Source: Alphaproteobacteria bacterium (GTDB lineage Bacteria > Pseudomonadota > Alphaproteobacteria > Micropepsales > Micropepsaceae). From it: DNA of 13,621 nt. Position 1 is the first letter of the stretch; each line of letters begins with the position of its first letter. This document shows positions 1 through 7,779 of the stretch, piece by piece. A model generated the notes under the pieces. The model was given only the letters and a program-made list of their open reading frames with translations, did no database searches and was not told where the DNA came from. Both the position numbers and the translations under genes were made by a program. The stretch is from the NCBI GenBank assembly GCA_003246795.1, contig QKCS01000089.1, positions 1 to 13,621 on the forward strand, given 5' to 3'.

Positions 1-1054
1 GCGTAATGTAGTAGCCGAGCGCCAAGATGAAGACGAGCAGCCCGCCTGCCGCGGCACCGGGCAAGGTCATCGGGAAATAGATGCGCCAGAACGCGGTCCA
101 GGGCGTGGCGCCCAGCGAGATCGCCGCACGCGTCAAGTGCGGCGGCACCGACAGCATCACGCTATAGGTCGGCAGAATCATGAACGGCAGCAGGATATGC
201 GTCATCGCGACGAGCGTGCCGGTCATATTGTGCATGAGCGCAAGTCGCGCGCCGTCGCCACCGAATAGGGCGATGACATCGTTGACGACGCCGTTCGTCT
301 GCAACAGCGCGATCCACGCCGTCGTGCGCACCAGAAGCGACGTCCAAAACGGCAGCAGCACCAGGATCAGAAGCAGGTTTCGCGTGCGGTCGTCTTGCCG
401 CGCGATGTAATAGGCGAGGGGATAGCCGAGAACGAAGCAAAGCAGCGTCACGACGCCCGCGACCCAGAGCGTGCGCCGAAACAGCATCACGTAGATCTGT
501 TGCTCCTCGGGCTTCGCCACCCATGTGCCGTCCGCCTTGCGCGTGCTGTCGAGGGCCGCGACGTAGTATCCGATCGTCGTCGTCGCGCTCGCGTGGCGCA
601 GCGTTCCCCAAACTTCGGGATCGCTCCACTTCAGATCGACGGCGTTGAACGCCTGCGCATAGGGCGGTTCGAACGTGTCGGCGACGCGCGCCGTCTTCAT
701 GATCAACGAGCGCATGCCGGGGCGCTCGAAGTTCATGCGTGTGGCGACCTTGCCGACGGTGCCTTCGCGTTGTGCCCGCACGAGATCGTCGGCGAGTGCC
801 GAGTAAGCGCTGAAAGGCGGCCGTCCCTTGCCGTTCCACGCGCGAAGCGCCGCCGCCGTACGGGGCAGAACGTCTGCGACCGTCGAATCGTCGAGGCTGC
901 GGTCCAGCATGTCGGCGATCGGCAGGATGAAGGTGACGCCCAGAAACAGAAGCAGCGGCACGACGAGCAGAAACGTGCCTTGACGCGCACGCCTGCCCGA
1001 GCGTTTGAACTGCTCGGACAGCGTGTGGTCGGCGACGACGGCTGTGTTCCCCAC
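1..1054 (-). CDS. PotB-type ABC transporter permease, partial (C-terminus outside window)
   Basis: This is an inner-membrane permease of a spermidine/putrescine-type ABC importer. The minus-strand frame is open from 1054 to the window edge, giving 351 residues and no stop. The first membrane segment is at about residues 27-47 and further hydrophobic segments begin near residue 190. The cytoplasmic EAA loop that contacts the ATPase lies at about 309-333, with SLGATPWTAFWRIYFP followed by LPG. Between the first and second segments are about 140 mostly hydrophilic residues, far more than in E. coli PotB. The start is either GTG at 1054, abutting a G-rich run, or TTG at 1063, which has GAGGT five bases upstream. 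It begins 11-20 nt after the substrate-binding protein stop, so the two are surely co-transcribed. The family call is firm; the substrate is inferred only from family. Confidence 0.9.
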   Translation of the reverse strand, partial: MGNTAVVADHTLSEQFKRSGRRARQGTFLLVVPLLLFLGVTFILPIADMLDRSLDDSTVADVLPRTAAALRAWNGKGRPPFSAYSALADDLVRAQREGTVGKVATRMNFERPGMRSLIMKTARVADTFEPPYAQAFNAVDLKWSDPEVWGTLRHASATTTIGYYVAALDSTRKADGTWVAKPEEQQIYVMLFRRTLWVAGVVTLLCFVLGYPLAYYIARQDDRTRNLLLILVLLPFWTSLLVRTTAWIALLQTNGVVNDVIALFGGDGARLALMHNMTGTLVAMTHILLPFMILPTYSVMLSVPPHLTRAAISLGATPWTAFWRIYFPMTLPGAAAGGLLVFILALGYYIT

Positions 1055-1074
1055 TCCCCCCAAAACCTACCTCG

Positions 1075-2280
1075 TTACTTGGCGAGCCATGCGTTCCAGC
1101 GCTGGTTCAGCTCTTCCTCGTGATCGGCCCACCAAAGGAAGTCGATCTGGACCGCGTTCGTCGAATTCTCAGGCGCGTTGGGCATGTTCGGCTTCATGTC
1201 GACGCCCTTCATCGCATGCTTGCCGACCAGCGGCAGCGACGATTTGCGCGCCGGGCCGTAGGCGATCCATTGCGCCTGATCGGCCAGACGTTGTGTATCC
1301 GTTGCGAAGGCCACGAACTGAGTCGCGAGGTCGAAATTCTTCGTGCCCTTCACGATCCCGAACACGTCAAGCTCCTGCAGCTGGCCGTCCCAGATGATGA
1401 CGAAGGGTTGGCCCTCCATCACCTGCGCGTCGAAGATCCGGCCATTGTAGGCCGTCGTCATCGTGACTTCCCCGTCCGCTAGAAGTTGCGGCGGCTGCGC
1501 GCCCGTTTCCCACCAGACGACGTTGTCCTTGATCGTGTCGAGTTTCTTGAACGCGCGGTCGACGCCTTCCTTGGTCGACAGCTGCTGATAGAGCTGGTCA
1601 CCGGGAACGCCGTCGGCGCGGAGCGCGAGCTCCAGATTGATCTTCGGACTTTGTTTGCGCAGCCCGCGCTTGCCCGGGAACGTCTTCAGGTCGAAGAAGT
1701 CGGCAAGTTTGGTCGGCTTCTGGATCTCGTATTTCGTATCGTCGTAGGCCACGACATGGCTGAAGACGATCGACGTCACGGCGCACTTCGTGATGCCGTT
1801 CGGAATGAAGTCTTGCAACGCGGGCGTGCCGTCGGGTGCCGCCGGAAGCGTCCCCGCATCGACGGGCTCGAGTAGGCCCTCGTCGCACGCGCGCTGCGCG
1901 TCGGCAAGTTCCATGTCGACGACGTCCCAGGTCACGTTGCCGCTTTCGACCTGCGCTTTGATTTGCGCGATGCCGCCGTTGTAGTCGACCGAATTGATCT
2001 TCGTACCGGTCTCGGCCGCGAAGGGCTTGTGATAGGCCTCGATCTGGCTCTTTGTGTAGGCGCCGCCCCACGAGACGACGACGAGCGACCGCCCGTTGGA
2101 GGGCACGGCTTCGGGCGCAGGCGTGGCGTCACCTGCCGCCGGCAGTTGCATGTCGGACAGCTCCTGATCGAGCTGGTTGACTTCCTTCTCCGACCCCCGC
2201 CCCAGCATAAACAGCAACACGCCGGCCAGAACGACGATGGCGGCGGCGGCGGCGATGATGATTCCGGTCGTACGGCCCAT
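1075..2280 (-). CDS. PotD/YdcS-type extracellular substrate-binding protein of ABC importer
   Basis: This 401-residue periplasmic binding protein probably captures a polyamine or related amine and delivers it to the adjacent permease. The mature domain opens at about residue 65 with VVVSWGGAYTKSQIEAY, typical of polyamine-type binding proteins, and ends with FLWWADHEEELNQRWNAWLAK-like sequence, also typical of the group. Residues 5-27 form one hydrophobic helix with no AxA signal-peptidase site directly after it. About 35 hydrophilic Pro/Ala/Glu residues separate it from the domain, so the protein may stay anchored in the membrane. There is no lipobox cysteine. The ATG at 2280 has AAGGAAG upstream, which supports the start. 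It sits 39 nt after the ATPase gene and just before the permease. Exact ligand specificity cannot be read from the sequence. Confidence 0.9.
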   Translation of the reverse strand: MGRTTGIIIAAAAAIVVLAGVLLFMLGRGSEKEVNQLDQELSDMQLPAAGDATPAPEAVPSNGRSLVVVSWGGAYTKSQIEAYHKPFAAETGTKINSVDYNGGIAQIKAQVESGNVTWDVVDMELADAQRACDEGLLEPVDAGTLPAAPDGTPALQDFIPNGITKCAVTSIVFSHVVAYDDTKYEIQKPTKLADFFDLKTFPGKRGLRKQSPKINLELALRADGVPGDQLYQQLSTKEGVDRAFKKLDTIKDNVVWWETGAQPPQLLADGEVTMTTAYNGRIFDAQVMEGQPFVIIWDGQLQELDVFGIVKGTKNFDLATQFVAFATDTQRLADQAQWIAYGPARKSSLPLVGKHAMKGVDMKPNMPNAPENSTNAVQIDFLWWADHEEELNQRWNAWLAK

Positions 2281-2319
2281 GGTTCTTCCTTGCAGTGAGT
2301 CGAATCAGAAGTGCTGCAC

Positions 2320-4098
2320 TCAGGATACAAAAGCGCGGGCGGCTGCAGGCTCCCACGACAAGGTCACGGCCACGCCTTTGGCCGGGAAGACAGCGCCTCG
2401 CGCCGGCGCCTTGACGATGATCTCGTTCATGCCGGGCGCCGACAGCTTCACGCGCAGGTGATCGCCATGGAAGATGAAGTCCTCGATCAGCGCCGCGACG
2501 TGATTGCCATTGGGCTGCGTTTCGGCCGACAGCGTCAGATGTTCGGGCCGCACGCACACCACGCCTGAACGGCCGATGGCGTCGCAATTGCCGTTGGTCG
2601 CCCGCACGCGCGCCCCACCGATAAGTTCGATCATGCATTCGCCGCCGTCGAGCGCGACGACTTTGCCCGGCAGCGCGTTGTTCTCGCCGATGAACCCGGC
2701 CACGAACGCGTTCGCCGGCGCATCATAGACGTTCTTCGGCGTGTCGAGTTGTTGGATCACGCCGTCGTGGAAGACCGCGATCCGGTCCGACAGCGTCAGC
2801 GCTTCGCCCTGGTCGTGCGTGACATAGACCATCGTCACGCCCAGTTCGTGATGCAGGCGCTTCAGCTCGTACTGCATCTGCTCGCGCAGATGTTTGTCGA
2901 GCGCGCCGAGCGGTTCGTCCATCAGCACGAGTTCGGGATCGAACACCAGCGCCCGCGCGACCGCGACGCGCTGCTGCTGGCCGCCCGACAGTTGATGCGG
3001 CTTGCGCTTCTCGAACCCGCCGAGTTCGACCATCGAAAGCGCCCGGGCGACCCGTTCCTTGATCTCGCCGCGTCCGACCTTCCGCACTTCCAAGGGGAAG
3101 GCCAGATTCTCGGCGACCGTCATGTGCGGGAACAGCGCGTAGTTCTGGAACACGAAGCCGAGGCCGCGCTTGTGCGGCGGCATCGACGTCATCGCGTTGC
3201 CGTTGAGCATGATCTCGCCCGACGTGGGCTGCTCGAAACCGGCAAGCATCATCAGCGTCGTCGTCTTGCCGGATCCCGAAGGGCCGAGCAGTGTCAGGAA
3301 CTCGCCTTTTGCGATATCGAGATTCAAATCCTTCACGACGAGCTGAACGCCGTCGTACGTCTTCTTCACGCCGGCAAAACGCACAAAGGGGACGGGCTCG
3401 GACGGCGCCTGTTCGACCGGCGCAGGCCCCTCCTTCGCCTGCGCCTCCTCGGCGATGTCTGCGGCGGCCGGCGCCGCAGGTTCAGGTGGCTCCTCGACCG
3501 CTTCGACGGGCGCTTTGGCAACAGTCTCAACGAGCGGTTCTTCCACCACCGGTGCGGTTTCTTCCGCCACGGGTTCCGGTACCGGCGCCACCACCTCTTC
3601 CGGGTCAGGCGTGGCCGCGGGTGGCACGTCCGGCGCCTTCGGTTCTTCGCTCTTCGGTTGGTCTGATTTCGGCGCGGATGACCCGACCTTGCGGTCGCCG
3701 AATCCGAATGCGACCGACAGCAGTGAACTGCGCCGTGGCGTCAATGCGAGGCCGACGCGCGCCGGTTCCTCGTCTTCCTCGTCGTCATCGGACCCCGGCG
3801 CGTCGGTCGCTTCAGCCTCCTCGGCGACCGGATGTGTCTCCGGGACCGGTTCTATTGGCGCAGTTGGTTCTGCGGCTGCATCTGGCACCGGTGCGGACTT
3901 AGGTGCTGCATCCGTTGCGACAGGCGCGTTTTCGTCCTTTGGCCCCGGTTCGGGCGGAGACTCTTCTCTTGGCTGCAGGGCAGGAATCGGCGATGCCGGA
4001 CCGGGCGGATGACCCGTCGGCAACCCAAGCAAGCGCGATCTGAGTGAAAAGCCCTTGGGCGGGGCCTTCCCCGGCGCGTCCTTCGTGTCAGCCGCCAT
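2320..4098 (-). CDS. PotA-type ABC transporter ATP-binding protein with long disordered N-terminal extension
   Basis: This subunit powers the polyamine-type importer. Numbered from the ATG at 4098 it has 592 residues. The C-terminal part is a complete ATPase: Walker A GPSGSGKT at 272-279, Q-loop Gln318, signature LSGGQQQR at 370-377, Walker B VLMDEP at 391-396, the GALD D-loop, and H-loop His428. A TOBE-like regulatory domain follows at about 480-590. The first 235 or so residues are unusual: Pro/Ala/Glu-rich, probably disordered, with an acidic run SDDDEEDEE at 103-111. Two basic-hydrophobic islands interrupt it, at about 16-29 and 114-139. Usual PotA proteins are about 350-390 residues. A TTG at 4158 would add 20 residues; neither start has a convincing Shine-Dalgarno site. 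The frame stays open through extension and core, so the fusion is real at sequence level. Confidence 0.92.
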   Translation of the reverse strand: MAADTKDAPGKAPPKGFSLRSRLLGLPTGHPPGPASPIPALQPREESPPEPGPKDENAPVATDAAPKSAPVPDAAAEPTAPIEPVPETHPVAEEAEATDAPGSDDDEEDEEPARVGLALTPRRSSLLSVAFGFGDRKVGSSAPKSDQPKSEEPKAPDVPPAATPDPEEVVAPVPEPVAEETAPVVEEPLVETVAKAPVEAVEEPPEPAAPAAADIAEEAQAKEGPAPVEQAPSEPVPFVRFAGVKKTYDGVQLVVKDLNLDIAKGEFLTLLGPSGSGKTTTLMMLAGFEQPTSGEIMLNGNAMTSMPPHKRGLGFVFQNYALFPHMTVAENLAFPLEVRKVGRGEIKERVARALSMVELGGFEKRKPHQLSGGQQQRVAVARALVFDPELVLMDEPLGALDKHLREQMQYELKRLHHELGVTMVYVTHDQGEALTLSDRIAVFHDGVIQQLDTPKNVYDAPANAFVAGFIGENNALPGKVVALDGGECMIELIGGARVRATNGNCDAIGRSGVVCVRPEHLTLSAETQPNGNHVAALIEDFIFHGDHLRVKLSAPGMNEIIVKAPARGAVFPAKGVAVTLSWEPAAARAFVS

Positions 4099-4144
4099 GC
4101 GTGATGCGGTTGAAACCCGTTCCCCTGCCTTGCGCGAAGGCTGC

Positions 4145-4195
4145 GCGATCCTAGGCAACGGCGCGGTTAATTAAAAGCGGGAACCTAGCGATCGC
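4145..4195 (-). other. Imperfect inverted repeat across AsmA stop / ATPase leader
   Basis: Arms at 4145-4155 (GCGATCCTAGG) and 4184-4195 (CCTAGCGATCGC) are complementary except for one bulged base. They enclose an AT-rich loop of 28 nt that includes TTAATTAA at 4167-4174. The structure spans the AsmA stop codon and the possible TTG start of the ATPase gene. It could be a hairpin modulating read-through or translation between the two genes. There is no T-run after it, so it is not a standard terminator. The function is unproven. Confidence 0.35.
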
Positions 4196-6248
4196 CGCCC
4201 AGCAGGCCCTTGAGCGAGTCCAAGGGGTCCTTGTCTTTCTTTTCCTCGTCCGTTTTCTTCTTTTCGTCGCTTTTGGTGCTGTCTGCACCTTCTTGTTGAG
4301 AAGTGTCTTGACCCTTACCGGCAGGTAACAGCCCACCGATTCCGCCGCCCTCCTTAAGCTTATCGAGCGGATTCTCGCCTTTCAGAACCGAATCTAGAGT
4401 CGATGAAATCGCGCCGGACAAATCGGGCGCATAGGAAAGGTTGCTCCAAGGCCCCTTGATTCGGAACGGAATGCCGATCCCCGCCAGGTCCGACTTTCCG
4501 CCCTGACCTTCGATCGAAGAGACCGCTTTCGGCTCGATCCTGTAGTCCATGGTCTGTTCGCCGATGTCGATGATCCCGGCGCCGTTCAAGCGGACGAACG
4601 GATTGAGCATCTTGAGGTCCTTGTTGGCGGCCACGCCGTTCTTCAGAAGGAACGAACCTCCGAGCTCTGCGAAATCCGTCTTCGCGCCGCCGCCCACAGC
4701 CGAACCCGAGAGTGCCGACTGGATCGTCCGCGCCACCTCCGCCAAGTTCACGCCCTTGATCGCGCCGTCGACGAAGCGGATATCTGCGGCGCCGCCGAGC
4801 GACTTCATCCACGCCCGCTGCGATTTACCGGCCCCGGTGACCCGCGCCACGATGTTGCCGGTTCCCTCAAGACGCGAAAATCCCGCGAGGTCGGTCAGAA
4901 AAGGCTCGGCCTGAATGCCGTTGAACGCCATGTCGATTCCGAAATGAGGCGAGGCGCCGGAGCCATCCAGCGTGATCGTCCCTCTGCCGTTGCCGCCGTA
5001 GAGCGCCATCTCCTTCAAGTTGGAGCGCAGCTTTCCGTTCGCGAGAGCCAACGCCAACGCGCTGCGCCCGATCCTCAACCCGCCTGCGGATAGCGCGTCG
5101 ACCGCGAAGGCGAAGTCGGCATCGACCATCTTGAGCGCCGAAAGGTCGATCGGCGCATCGCTCCATTTCGACATGCCGCTCGAGGCGCTGCCGCCCGAAC
5201 CGTCGCCTGCCCCGCCACCGCCCATGTAGGGGTTGAGGTCGAGGCGATCGAGCGTCAAGTCGCCTTTCACATACGGCCGCCCGCGCGCCGTCTCGAGCGT
5301 GAGATTGCCGGACCCGTTCATGCCGTCGAGCGCGACGGTGGCGTTCTTGAACGACAGACGCCCGCCTGCCGACTCCAGGTCGCCGGCCAGCTTCATCGCG
5401 CCGAACCCTTGCACCTTCGGCAATTCGACGCCCGCCCAAGCCGCGAGCCGCCTGGCCGATGACGTACTGAAGTCAACCTTGCCGGCGATGGCGCCGGACG
5501 CTGCGTCCGTTTCGCCGTCGAACGTCGCGTTCAAGACCTCGCCCTTGACGTTGGCCGTGAGCGCGCTCTTGCCGCCCGTCGATAACGCACGCGGGTTGGC
5601 GATCGTCGCGTCGACCGTGATCGCCTCTTTGTTCCAGGTCAGCCCGCCGTCGAACGCGAGCGGTTGATCGAGGCTCGGCAGCGTGACGTTGGCGTTGATC
5701 GCCTCGACGCGCTGGTTCGTGCCGTCGCGCCGGTCGCGATAGGTCAGCACGCCGCCCGACAAAGTCACGTCGCGGAAACTGAAATCGCCGCTCGCGGTCT
5801 GCGTTTGCGGCGCGGGTTCGGACGGCCCTTCATCAGCAGGCGCCGCCTCTGCCGTCGTCTGCGGTTCGAACAGCCAGTTCCCGCGGCCTTGCTCGTCGAT
5901 CTCCAGGTGGATGACCGGATTGACGAGCCGGATCTCCGTCACCCGAAGGTCGCCTGACAACAGCGGGAAGAGCTCGGCGCCGACGACGAGCGTGTCCATC
6001 GTGGCCATCTCGGGCTCCGCCGCACCCGGCGCGTTCGAGAAGCGCACCTTCTCCACCTTCACGCCAAGGGCCGGCCAGATCGAAATGCTGAGGTCGCCCT
6101 CGATCGCAAGCTCGCGCCCGGTGGCGAGCCGCGCCTGCTCGATGATCTGTTCCTTGTAGACGCTCGCCGGCAGGAAGAAGGGCAGCGCCACGATAACCGC
6201 GATCAGCAAGACCACCGCGAGAAGCACCCAGCGAAGAATGCGCCACAT
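4185..6248 (-). CDS. AsmA family protein
   Basis: This is a 687-residue envelope protein of the AsmA/YhjG/TamB-like superfamily. Members are anchored in the inner membrane and extend into the periplasm, and have been linked to outer-membrane assembly and lipid transfer. An N-terminal membrane helix (about residues 5-29) is followed by the typical AsmA start: EGDLSISIWPALGVKVEKV, then the LFPLLSGDLRVTEIRLVNP segment. The C-terminal AsmA part is recognisable from the GNGRGTITLDG and DIRFVDGAIKGVNLAEVAR segments. A Gly/Ser linker lies near the middle. The last 45 or so residues are a Lys/Asp/Glu-rich tail, probably disordered. The ATG at 6248 has GGAGGA six bases upstream (6255-6260), a strong ribosome site. 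It is the first gene of the leftward block, ending 86 nt before the ATPase ATG, so read-through into the transporter genes is plausible. Confidence 0.9.
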   Translation of the reverse strand: MWRILRWVLLAVVLLIAVIVALPFFLPASVYKEQIIEQARLATGRELAIEGDLSISIWPALGVKVEKVRFSNAPGAAEPEMATMDTLVVGAELFPLLSGDLRVTEIRLVNPVIHLEIDEQGRGNWLFEPQTTAEAAPADEGPSEPAPQTQTASGDFSFRDVTLSGGVLTYRDRRDGTNQRVEAINANVTLPSLDQPLAFDGGLTWNKEAITVDATIANPRALSTGGKSALTANVKGEVLNATFDGETDAASGAIAGKVDFSTSSARRLAAWAGVELPKVQGFGAMKLAGDLESAGGRLSFKNATVALDGMNGSGNLTLETARGRPYVKGDLTLDRLDLNPYMGGGGAGDGSGGSASSGMSKWSDAPIDLSALKMVDADFAFAVDALSAGGLRIGRSALALALANGKLRSNLKEMALYGGNGRGTITLDGSGASPHFGIDMAFNGIQAEPFLTDLAGFSRLEGTGNIVARVTGAGKSQRAWMKSLGGAADIRFVDGAIKGVNLAEVARTIQSALSGSAVGGGAKTDFAELGGSFLLKNGVAANKDLKMLNPFVRLNGAGIIDIGEQTMDYRIEPKAVSSIEGQGGKSDLAGIGIPFRIKGPWSNLSYAPDLSGAISSTLDSVLKGENPLDKLKEGGGIGGLLPAGKGQDTSQQEGADSTKSDEKKKTDEEKKDKDPLDSLKGLLGGDR

Positions 6249-6328
6249 GAGGTTTCCTCCGTCTCGAATCTGAATGGTGTTGAAGTCGAACCAGTAGCGT
6301 TAGCGTTTCAACAGAAAAATGGTTATTA

Positions 6329-6338
6329 CTGGTACCAG
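6329..6338. promoter_or_regulatory. 10-bp palindrome CTGGTACCAG
   Basis: This is a perfect 10-bp palindrome 7 bp to the left of the 24-bp palindrome, on the AsmA side of the intergenic region. It may be a second regulator site or a chance occurrence. Its sequence is unrelated to the TTGGCGA half-site. It lies in an AT-richer stretch (about 6309-6330) that could hold the leftward promoter, but I could not pair convincing -35 and -10 hexamers there. Confidence 0.3.
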
Positions 6339-6345
6339 AAGTCCA

Positions 6346-6369
6346 GTTGGCGAGCGGCCGCTCGCCAAC
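6346..6369. promoter_or_regulatory. Perfect 24-bp palindrome, candidate operator in divergent promoter region
   Basis: The half GTTGGCGAGCGG is followed immediately by its exact reverse complement CCGCTCGCCAAC. It sits between divergently transcribed AsmA/transporter and aminotransferase genes and covers the place where a -35 element would lie for the extended -10 motif at 6384-6392. A third copy of the half-site (TCGCCAACTGG, 6408-6418) is the exact complement of 6343-6353 and lies next to the aminotransferase start. A dimeric regulator binding here could control the divergent promoters. The regulator is not identifiable in this window. Confidence 0.6.
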
Positions 6370-6383
6370 GCACGGCTCGCTCG

Positions 6384-6392
6384 TGATATAAG
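6384..6392 (+). promoter_or_regulatory. Extended -10 promoter motif for the aminotransferase-ald operon
   Basis: The sequence TGATATAAG fits the extended -10 pattern TGn followed by TATAAG, which matches five of six bases of TATAAT. No good -35 hexamer lies 16-18 bp upstream; that place is occupied by the right half of the 24-bp palindrome. An extended -10 with a poor -35 is what one expects of a regulated promoter. Transcription would begin near 6398-6400, leaving a leader of about 25 nt before the ATG at 6425. Confidence 0.5.
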
Positions 6393-6424
6393 GCCGCCGC
6401 GCGGCAATCGCCAACTGGGGCTGC

Positions 6425-7750
6425 ATGACTCCGCCAAAATCCAATGCTGACGGGCTCGAAGCGCTCTGGCTGCCCTTCACGGCGAACCGCCAATTCAAGG
6501 TTGAGCCGCGAATCGTCGTCCGCGCCGAGGGCATGCACTACTACGACGATCAGGGCCGCGAACTGCTCGACGGACTGGCGGGCCTATGGTGCTCGCTCGC
6601 CGGCCACGGCCGGAAGGAGATCTCGGCCGCAATTGCGAAACAGGTGCACGAACTCGACTTCGCACCGACGTTTCAGTTCGCGCATCCGCCGGCGATCGAG
6701 CTCGCGGGACGCATCGCGTCGCTCGCGCCGAAGGGGCTCGACCACGTCTTCTTCTGCAATTCGGGTTCGGAAGCCGCCGACACGGCGCTGAAGATCGCGC
6801 TCGCCTATTGGCGCGCGAAAGGGCAAGCGCATCGCGCGCGTCTTGTCGGACGCGTTCGCGGCTATCACGGTACGAACTTTGGCGGCATGTCGGTCGGCGG
6901 GATCGCAGCCAACCGGCGCGCGTTCGGCGCGATGCTTCCGGCCGTCGATCACCTGCCCGCGACCTACGACCGCGCGCATCAGGCCTTCTCGAAGGGCGAC
7001 CCTGAGTACGGGGCGCATTTCGCCGACGCGCTCGAAGAGCTCGCCGCCCTGCACGGCGATACGATCGCCGCCGTGATCGTGGAGCCTATGGCGGGCTCGA
7101 CCGGCGTCCTGCCGCCCCCGAAGGGCTACCTCCAACGCCTGCGTCAGATCTGCGACAAATTCGGCATCCTGCTGGTCTTCGACGAGGTGATCACCGCCTT
7201 CGGCCGGATGGGCGCGGCGACTGCGGCCGAGCGTTACAAGGTCACGCCGGACATGATCACGTTCGCAAAGGGCGTCACCAACGGCGTCGTTCCTATGGGC
7301 GGCGTCGTCGCGTCGAAAACGATCTACGATGCCTTTGCCCAGAAAGACGATTGGCAGATCGAATTGTTTCACGGCTACACCTATTCCGGTCATCCCGTTG
7401 CGGCGGCGGCGGCGCTCGCGACGTTAAATGTCTATCGCGACCAAAAACTGTTCGATCGCGCGAAGCAGATCGAACGCTGGTTGGAAGAGGCCGTGCATCG
7501 TTTGAAGGGCGCGCCGTTCGTCGCCGACATTCGCAATTGCGGCGCTGCAGCAGCGATCGACATCGAGCCCGCACCTGGCGCCCCCGGCAGACGCGGTCAC
7601 GAGGCGATCCGCCGGGCCTTCTTCGACGAAAATATCGTCCTGCGCGTCGGCGGTGACACGATTGCTTTGGGCCCCGCTCTCATAGCAGAACAGAGCCACA
7701 TCGAGCGGCTCGTCGGCGGCGTCGAACGCGTGTTGCGCCGCCTGACCTGA
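6425..7750 (+). CDS. Omega-amino acid:pyruvate aminotransferase (class III, PLP-dependent)
   Basis: This 441-residue cytoplasmic enzyme should move the terminal amino group of beta-alanine or a similar omega-amino acid or amine to pyruvate, giving an aldehyde and L-alanine. The N-terminus LWLPFTANRQFK closely resembles the Pseudomonas beta-alanine:pyruvate transaminase, and GLAGLWC (51-56) fits the substrate pocket of that group. The phosphate-binding GSE is at 114-116. Asp253 in FDEV should contact the PLP ring nitrogen, and Lys282 in FAKGVTNG should form the Schiff base. Arg407 in VLRVGGDTI fits the flexible arginine of omega-transaminases. The length is normal for the family. The Shine-Dalgarno is modest (GGGG, four bases before ATG) and overlaps the third half-site. 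Ald follows 29 nt downstream. A taurine- or putrescine-preferring enzyme is possible but less likely from these motifs. Confidence 0.9.
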   Translation: MTPPKSNADGLEALWLPFTANRQFKVEPRIVVRAEGMHYYDDQGRELLDGLAGLWCSLAGHGRKEISAAIAKQVHELDFAPTFQFAHPPAIELAGRIASLAPKGLDHVFFCNSGSEAADTALKIALAYWRAKGQAHRARLVGRVRGYHGTNFGGMSVGGIAANRRAFGAMLPAVDHLPATYDRAHQAFSKGDPEYGAHFADALEELAALHGDTIAAVIVEPMAGSTGVLPPPKGYLQRLRQICDKFGILLVFDEVITAFGRMGAATAAERYKVTPDMITFAKGVTNGVVPMGGVVASKTIYDAFAQKDDWQIELFHGYTYSGHPVAAAAALATLNVYRDQKLFDRAKQIERWLEEAVHRLKGAPFVADIRNCGAAAAIDIEPAPGAPGRRGHEAIRRAFFDENIVLRVGGDTIALGPALIAEQSHIERLVGGVERVLRRLT

Positions 7751-7779
7751 ACCGACATAAAGACGCGAAGGGGACTCCC

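Noticed and set aside
162..1123. Several open frames on both strands at the left end (162-839 minus, 395-1123 plus, 733-990 minus)
   Set aside because: The real coding frame is the uninterrupted minus-strand permease frame, which runs off the window edge. The others are Arg/Ala-rich shadows.
2749..3666. 305-codon plus-strand open frame within the ABC ATPase gene
   Set aside because: Arg-rich shadow translation of the opposite strand; the minus-strand frame has all ATPase motifs.
3400..4098. Possible frameshift or assembly fusion joining an unrelated low-complexity gene to the ATPase
   Set aside because: The frame is continuous, with no stop and the same GC-rich codon style on both sides, so I treat it as one gene.
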